A DNA stretch of 64,000 nt from Proteinivorax hydrogeniformans (lineage in GTDB: Bacteria; Bacillota; Proteinivoracia; Proteinivoracales; Proteinivoracaceae), in NCBI RefSeq assembly GCF_040515995.1, contig NZ_CP159485.1, forward strand, positions 1,736,001-1,800,000, in the 5' to 3' direction. The notes beneath the pieces were generated by a model. It had not been told where the DNA came from. It worked only from the letters and a program-made list of their open reading frames with translations, and did no database searches. This document shows positions 59,677 through 64,000 of this stretch, in pieces. A program made the position numbers and the translations under genes. How positions within the stretch are numbered: position 1 is the stretch's first letter; each line of letters starts with the position of its first letter.

Positions 59677-60717
59677 TTATACAGCTTTATTTGTGATTCT
59701 CTTTGTTTTAATTCGTTTAGCTACATAGTTCGCTAGGTCTAAAAGGCGGCAGGAATATCCCCACTCATTATCATACCAAGCAACTACCTTGACCATGTTT
59801 TTCCCTACTTTTATAGTGGAAAGTCCATCGACAATTGAAGATCTAGGATCTTTTTTGTAGTCAATAGAGACAAGTGGAGCTTCGCTATATCCTAAAACAC
59901 CTTTCAGCTCAGACTCTGCTGCTTGTTTTAATTTTGCATTTACTTGCTCTACAGTTGCATCTGTTTTTAACTCAACTACTAAGTCCACCACCGAACCCAC
60001 AGGGGTTGGAACGCGCATAGCCATACCGTTAAGCTTACCTTCCAAGCTAGGTATAACCTTAGCAACAGCCTTTGCAGCACCTGTCGTAGTTGGGATAATA
60101 GACTCACTAGCGCATCTAGCGCGACGTAAATCTTTATGGGGCATGTCCAGCACTCTTTGATCATTTGTAAAGGCATGTATTGTAGTCATTAGCCCCTGTT
60201 CTATTCCAAAAGATTCCTCCAATACTTTTGCAAAGGGAGCTAAACAATTAGTTGTACATGATGCATTTGATAGTATATGGTGCTTATGATGATCGTATTG
60301 TTCTTCATTTACTCCCATAACAACAGTTAAATCTTCTCCTGATTTAGCAGGAGCTGATAGTATAACCTTTTTAGCGCCACCTTCAAAATGTTTAGAAGCA
60401 GTTTCTTTTGTTAAAAAAACGCCTGTTGACTCGATTACAATCTCTACTCCCATCTCTCCCCATGGAATATCAGCAGGATCTCTGTAAGCTGTAAACTGAA
60501 CTTTTTTATCATCAATGATTAAAGCATCCTCAGTGGCCGTAACTTCCTCATTCATAACACCATATAATGAGTCATACTTAAAGATATGTGCATGTTTTTC
60601 AGGACCTGATGTACTATTGATAGCAACTATTTCAATATCAGACTCCTGCTCTAGTGATGCTTTAAGTACCGCCTTACCAATTCTGCCAAACCCGTTAATT
60701 CCAACTTTTGTCTTCAT
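59677..60717 (-). CDS. gap: Glyceraldehyde-3-phosphate dehydrogenase
   Basis: 346 aa with NAD(P) motif GINGFGRIGK, catalytic Cys in SNASCTTNC (C154) and the HAFTNDQ His. The residue after VAIN that is Asp in NAD-specific glycolytic enzymes (usual ND) is Ser here (S35, VAINSTSG), as in NADP-using gluconeogenic GapB proteins, so anabolic use is plausible for an amino-acid fermenter. No pgk/tpi follows; monocistronic with a good sigma A promoter. Confidence 0.95.
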   Translation of the reverse strand: MKTKVGINGFGRIGKAVLKASLEQESDIEIVAINSTSGPEKHAHIFKYDSLYGVMNEEVTATEDALIIDDKKVQFTAYRDPADIPWGEMGVEIVIESTGVFLTKETASKHFEGGAKKVILSAPAKSGEDLTVVMGVNEEQYDHHKHHILSNASCTTNCLAPFAKVLEESFGIEQGLMTTIHAFTNDQRVLDMPHKDLRRARCASESIIPTTTGAAKAVAKVIPSLEGKLNGMAMRVPTPVGSVVDLVVELKTDATVEQVNAKLKQAAESELKGVLGYSEAPLVSIDYKKDPRSSIVDGLSTIKVGKNMVKVVAWYDNEWGYSCRLLDLANYVAKRIKTKRITNKAV

Positions 60718-60772
60718 ATAATCACCTCATAGTAGATTTATATAAAATATCGCATACTAATTACCATATATC

Positions 60773-60801
60773 ATTATATAGTATAACACATTTTCCATCA
60801 A
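60773..60801 (-). promoter_or_regulatory. Sigma A promoter of gap
   Basis: Minus-strand TTGATG (60796-60801), 17-nt spacer, TATAAT (60773-60778), 56 nt upstream of the gap ATG. Confidence 0.7.
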
Positions 60802-60874
60802 GACCGATTTAATGTTTCATACTTTTTATTTATTTTAGGTGAATTAGTGTGTAACTTTTTTCACAGAATGGGAC

Positions 60875-60898
60875 AGTTGGAAAGTTGGAAAGTTGGAA
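60875..60898 (+). repeat. Tandem 8-bp repeat (x3)
   Basis: Three perfect copies of AGTTGGAA in the 370-bp gap between gap and the second asp23. The remaining DNA up to 60955 shows only a weak AGTTAGG/CCTAACT dyad (60926-60956). Confidence 0.8.
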
Positions 60899-60955
60899 AA
60901 AATACCTGACAACGGCCTTTTTTTGAGTTAGGTTTTTTATAAAAACGACCCTAAC

Positions 60956-61083
60956 TGGCCAGATTGCTTAGAAGTGCTCAGATTCTAGGCGCAGAAAAAA
61001 TCCCAGGACCGCAGCGTATATATAATACGTCAGGGTCTGGGATTTTTTTTGCAACAACGAAGATGAGTGCTTATAAGCTATCT
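60956..61083 (-). repeat. Dispersed palindromic repeat, copy 2
   Basis: Inverted relative to copy 1 (52902-53028). Minus strand starts AGATAGCTTATAAGC, has the shared CATCTTCGTTGTTGC block, an inner stem AAAATCCCAG / CTGGGATTTT, and ends AGCAATCTGGCCA. Inner stem arms differ from copy 1 but pairing is preserved, indicating selection or mobility of a folded element. Acts as probable terminator for the second asp23. Confidence 0.85.
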
Positions 61084-61087
61084 GGGT

Positions 61088-61489
61088 TTATTTAAGCTTT
61101 AGCTGCTCACTACCACCTTCATTTTTATCATCTTCAACTTTAACACCTACAACATGGACGTTTACTTCCACTACTGAAAGTCCTGTCATGTTTTCTACGC
61201 TTTGTTTAACCTCATCTTGAATGTTTTTTGTTACTTCCGGTATTTTTACTCCGTACTCCACTATGATATAAATATCTATCGCTGTTTCTGTCTCTCCTAC
61301 GCTAACTTTTACACCTTTGGAAAGATTTTTACGACCGATCATTTCTGCTATTCCACCGGCTACTCCACCACTCATGCCAGCTATACCTTCAATGTTTGTG
61401 GCTGCAATACCAGCAATGACTGCTACAACTTCGTCGGCAATCCTAATTGAACCGTATCCTTCATTTACCAATAAGTTTTGCTCTTCCAT
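61088..61489 (-). CDS. Asp23/Gls24 family envelope stress protein (copy 2)
   Basis: 133-aa close paralogue of the protein at 45537-45932; IRIADEVVAVIAGIAATNIEG and KGVKVSVGETETAIDIYIIV are nearly identical, while N- and C-termini differ. Stand-alone, with GGAGG 10 nt from the ATG, and no amaP or DUF2273 nearby. Confidence 0.92.
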   Translation of the reverse strand: MEEQNLLVNEGYGSIRIADEVVAVIAGIAATNIEGIAGMSGGVAGGIAEMIGRKNLSKGVKVSVGETETAIDIYIIVEYGVKIPEVTKNIQDEVKQSVENMTGLSVVEVNVHVVGVKVEDDKNEGGSEQLKLK

Positions 61490-61605
61490 CTTATTTGCAC
61501 CTCCACATTTTATTCTAACTTTTTACATACTTCTCTAAGTATCTATTTTATTCAACATGAAGGTATATTATTCCTTCTTAACTATAAAATTCATTGGAGT
61601 TAAGT

Positions 61606-62709
61606 TTAATAATCTGTGGAAAACCGTGAGATATTTAAAATTACACCTATGCTAGCTAGTGTAATAAGGAGGGAGGTTCCTCCAAAACTTATAAGTGGCA
61701 ATGTTAACCCAGTAGTAGGTAACATTGCAGTAGCTACCCCTATATTTATAAAAGCTTGAAATGATATCATTACTGTAAGTCCCATGGCCAAAAGGTAGCT
61801 AAACCTGTCAGGAGCAGAAGCAGCTATCTTAAACCCTCTCCAGGTGAAAAAACAAAACAATGCAATGACAAATGCTCCACCTAAAAAGCCGAATTCTTCA
61901 ATTAAAATAGAGAATATAAAGTCTGTTTGACCTTCAGGTAAGTAGTCAAGCTTCTGTTTACTAGCTCCTAACCCAACCCCAGTTAAGCCACCGCCAACAA
62001 TTGCATATAACGACTGGATGATTTGGTATCCTGATCCTAGGGGGTCAACCCAGGGATCCCAAAATACTGTCATCCTCTGTGCTCTATACGGAGCTAGCTT
62101 GGCGATTAACGGGATGCCAGCCAAACCTATTGCAGCAAGGGGAACTAAATGTTTTAGAGAAGCCCCTGCAATAAAAAGCATGATGCCTATAAATCCTATA
62201 ATGGTCATTCCTGTGCCAAAGTCTGGCTGTTGCATAATTAGAGCAAACGTAACGCCTATAACAATCAGCAAAGGGAGTATGCCAGAAGAAAAGCTTTTAA
62301 CTCGTTCGTCTCGTAACGATAAAAAATTTGCGGTAAATAACACCATGACAAATTTAGTTAAATCTGATGGCTGGAACCTCATAAAGCCTAAATTTATCCA
62401 TCTAGTGGCTCCACCAACTGTATGACCAACACCAGGAATTAAAATAACCAGTAGAAATAAAAAGTTTATTAAAAATAACAGTTTGATGAGTTTTTTCCAC
62501 TTCCAATAATTTAGGCGCATACATATGTACATTCCAATTAGCCCCACCATGGCAAAAAGCACTTGGCGCTTTAAGTAATAAAAGCTGCTGCCAAATGTGT
62601 TAATTGCTGACACAGCAGTGGAGCTGTAGACCATTACTAAACCTATGGCTAATAAAATGAAAGTAACAAGTAGTAATCCAAAATCTGGGGATTTCTTTCT
62701 GATTGTCAT
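61606..62709 (-). CDS. spoVE: SEDS peptidoglycan glycosyltransferase (SpoVE/FtsW)
   Basis: 367-aa polytopic membrane protein with about ten helices that polymerises lipid II with a partner class B PBP. GATRWINLGFMRFQPSDLTKF, MQQPDFGTGM, LGASKQKLDYLPEGQTDFIFS and the GVATAMLPTTGLTLPLISFGGTS loop are all present. ATG at 62709 with AAGGA 7 nt upstream gives the length of Bacillus SpoVE (366). Whether it serves spore cortex or cell division cannot be decided: no mur genes are in view and no PBP is adjacent. Confidence 0.88.
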   Translation of the reverse strand: MTIRKKSPDFGLLLVTFILLAIGLVMVYSSTAVSAINTFGSSFYYLKRQVLFAMVGLIGMYICMRLNYWKWKKLIKLLFLINFLFLLVILIPGVGHTVGGATRWINLGFMRFQPSDLTKFVMVLFTANFLSLRDERVKSFSSGILPLLIVIGVTFALIMQQPDFGTGMTIIGFIGIMLFIAGASLKHLVPLAAIGLAGIPLIAKLAPYRAQRMTVFWDPWVDPLGSGYQIIQSLYAIVGGGLTGVGLGASKQKLDYLPEGQTDFIFSILIEEFGFLGGAFVIALFCFFTWRGFKIAASAPDRFSYLLAMGLTVMISFQAFINIGVATAMLPTTGLTLPLISFGGTSLLITLASIGVILNISRFSTDY

Positions 62710-62748
62710 AATACCATCCTTACGTTTCCATTTTTGAGTATGCATATA

Positions 62749-62777
62749 ATTTTAAGCTAATATAATTAATTCAACAA
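62749..62777 (-). promoter_or_regulatory. Candidate sigma A promoter of the SEDS gene
   Basis: Minus-strand TTGTTG (62772-62777), 17-nt spacer, TAAAAT (62749-62754), 40 nt before the start codon. Confidence 0.4.
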
Positions 62778-62834
62778 CAGTGAAATAAAACCCTTCTAAA
62801 CATACAGCTAATTACTTATTAAAAGAAACAAAAT

Positions 62835-62863
62835 AAAAGAGTTGCCTTTGTGGCAACTCTTTT
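62835..62863 (-). terminator. Terminator after the DUF348-G5-RlpA gene
   Basis: 12-bp perfect stem AAAAGAGTTGCC / GGCAACTCTTTT, 5-nt loop, T-rich tail on the minus strand, 5 bp past the stop. Confidence 0.88.
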
Positions 62864-62867
62864 CAGG

Positions 62868-63890
62868 TTATTTTATAACTTCTACTTTCACATCTCCAAT
62901 TCCCGGTCCGACTAAACCTATCTCACGAGCAGCGGCCTTTGACAAGTCAATAATTCGTCCAGAAACATGAGGTCCATCATCATTTATCCTAACATCTACA
63001 CTTCTTCCTGTAGACTTTAACGTCACTCTAACAATTGTGCCAAACTCTAAAAAGGGATGTGCTGCTGTCAGCTGATTTTTGTCAAAAACTTCGCCGTTAG
63101 CAGTACGATTACCATGAAGCTCGCTTCCATAATAGGAAGCACTCCCTGTATATGTTGTGCCTATTGCTTTGCTCACCCTACCAGAACCACCTCGCGATGG
63201 CTGTGGAGGCCTTTCCTCTCTAGGAGGTTTGGGCTCAGGCTTTTCTGGGCCTACGTAAATCACCCTATCTTTTGGCTCTTTAACTATCTCATCTTTAATC
63301 ATTTCTCTACTTACTTTTTCTCCATCATAAAACACATACTCAAAGGTTTTCTTCCTAAGCCCTTTACTTCCCTCGCTTTTAACCTCAGTGCCACCGGGAG
63401 TAACGCTTGAATTATCAACATACCTAGTTTCAAAATCTATTTCTTCCTCTTCGTATACAAGGTCTTTTTCAACTCTAGTAATATGAATCTCTAACCCTTC
63501 TTTTAAAACAGTTTCCTTATCTAAATTTATAAAGTCATCATCGTCTAACTCTAGCTGTAATGATGACAGCACGCCCTTAACATTATCTTCCCAGCTTATT
63601 ACCTCTTCTTCTTCACCGTCAACTAATACAGTAACTTTTTTGCCAGTTTCTATATAAATATATCCTGTTTCCAATACTTCATCAACATCGGGATATACCT
63701 TATGATATTCGTTAATATCAACTTCAGCTAGTTTAAGTATCTCGCCAACTTGTTCTTTAGCTGTAGTAACCGTAATTGCTTCTTCATCTTTAAAAATTGT
63801 GATTTCAGGATTGTTTTGTGAGTACGCAGACCCAGCTACTAAAAATGTCGCAAGTAAAAGTACTGGCAACACTAAAAACTTCTTTAAAAT
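62868..63890 (-). CDS. Secreted DUF348-G5-RlpA-like cell-wall protein
   Basis: About 340 aa: signal peptide (LKKFLVLPVLLLATFLVAGS), two DUF348 domains (about 30-145), a G5 domain (about 145-215), a Pro-rich linker (PEKPEPKPPREERPPQ), and a C-terminal RlpA-like double-psi beta-barrel (SASYYGSELHGNRTANGE, RINDDGP, IIDLSKAAA). Such proteins (YabE/Rpf-like layout) remodel peptidoglycan. Start: the only ATG (63923) lies 7 nt after a second TATAAT and has no ribosome site; GGAGG at about 63900-63904 is followed 9 nt later by an in-frame ATT (63890) that starts the signal peptide exactly, so ATT is used here. Confidence 0.85.
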   Translation of the reverse strand: MLKKFLVLPVLLLATFLVAGSAYSQNNPEITIFKDEEAITVTTAKEQVGEILKLAEVDINEYHKVYPDVDEVLETGYIYIETGKKVTVLVDGEEEEVISWEDNVKGVLSSLQLELDDDDFINLDKETVLKEGLEIHITRVEKDLVYEEEEIDFETRYVDNSSVTPGGTEVKSEGSKGLRKKTFEYVFYDGEKVSREMIKDEIVKEPKDRVIYVGPEKPEPKPPREERPPQPSRGGSGRVSKAIGTTYTGSASYYGSELHGNRTANGEVFDKNQLTAAHPFLEFGTIVRVTLKSTGRSVDVRINDDGPHVSGRIIDLSKAAAREIGLVGPGIGDVKVEVIK

Positions 63891-63950
63891 TGTTCTCCAC
63901 CTCCACAGATTCCATGATCCCATTTAATTATACTTATTTTTTGTACCACC

Positions 63951-63978
63951 ATTATATACTAAAGAAAGTAATTGTCAA
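63951..63978 (-). promoter_or_regulatory. Sigma A promoter of the DUF348-G5-RlpA gene
   Basis: Minus-strand TTGACA (63973-63978), 16-nt spacer, TATAAT (63951-63956): perfect hexamers. Transcription would begin near 63944, giving a leader of about 55 nt before the ATT start. Confidence 0.8.
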
Positions 63979-64000
63979 TTGCAATTAATATTCCAGCACA

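Noticed and set aside
1..64000. CRISPR arrays, tRNA/rRNA genes, prophage or IS transposases
   Set aside because: None seen: no regularly spaced direct repeats, no cloverleaf-like GGTTCRA arms, no integrase/transposase other than the chromosomal XerD.

Overview
The window is low-GC chromosomal DNA of an anaerobic, endospore-forming Firmicute. Sporulation genes (spoIIAA, dacF, spoIIM, a mciZ-like gene, spo0A, spoIVB, spoIIIAA-AH, a ger locus) establish spore formation. A ferredoxin-dependent 2-oxoacid oxidoreductase, rubrerythrin, electron-bifurcating NfnAB and a branched-chain/aromatic amino-acid fermentation operon point to an obligate anaerobe living on amino acids. An OLE RNA with its partner protein OapA fits the anaerobic/extremophile clostridia in which OLE is known. 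I would guess a haloalkaliphilic clostridium of the Proteinivorax/Anaerobranca type, but the genus is a guess. TTG starts behind strong Shine-Dalgarno (SD) sequences are common here.

Layout. 1-13.3 kb: the conserved spoIIM-xerD-deoB-pdp-dacF-spoIIAA neighbourhood on the minus strand. Rubrerythrin, two paralogous ATP-grasp ligases and a sigma-54-dependent alanine dehydrogenase are inserted in it, and a tiny mciZ-like gene sits beside spoIIM. 13.3-24 kb: an amino-acid fermentation operon (Phe-type and Leu-type dehydrogenases, two butyrate kinases, phosphotransbutyrylase, a P-loop protein, four-subunit VOR) behind a textbook sigma-54 promoter, with a PAS-PAS-AAA-Fis activator gene upstream. 24-31.9 kb: steA/steB, two glycosyl-transferase-type genes, spo0A with two promoters and Spo0A boxes, spoIVB and recN. 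31.9-43.2 kb: nadK, and an unbroken minus-strand operon nfnA-nfnB-folD-xseA-xseB-ispA-DUF212-OLE RNA-oapA-dxs-tlyA. 43.3-51.1 kb: nusB, a TsaD paralogue, the asp23/amaP cluster and the complete spoIIIA operon. 51.2-64 kb: a MORN-repeat/zinc-metalloprotease fusion, an LtaS-like sulfatase, a divergent ger locus, gap, a second asp23, a SEDS protein (SpoVE/FtsW) and a DUF348-G5-RlpA cell-wall protein.

The genes link up. Amino acids are deaminated (Ald, Leu/Phe dehydrogenases) and oxidised to acyl-CoA by VOR with reduction of ferredoxin. Ptb and Buk convert acyl-CoA to acid and ATP. NfnAB can balance ferredoxin, NADH and NADPH. Two -24/-12 promoters, one for ald and one for the fermentation operon, suggest that a single sigma-54 regulator co-ordinates this metabolism.

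The most notable items are the OLE RNA/OapA module, the MciZ-like peptide gene, the paired sigma-54 promoters with a TTGCA enhancer array, the MORN-metalloprotease fusion, a dispersed ~127-bp palindromic repeat, and two genes whose best start is ATT. No tRNA, rRNA, CRISPR array or IS transposase was seen. All database comparisons are from memory of the families.
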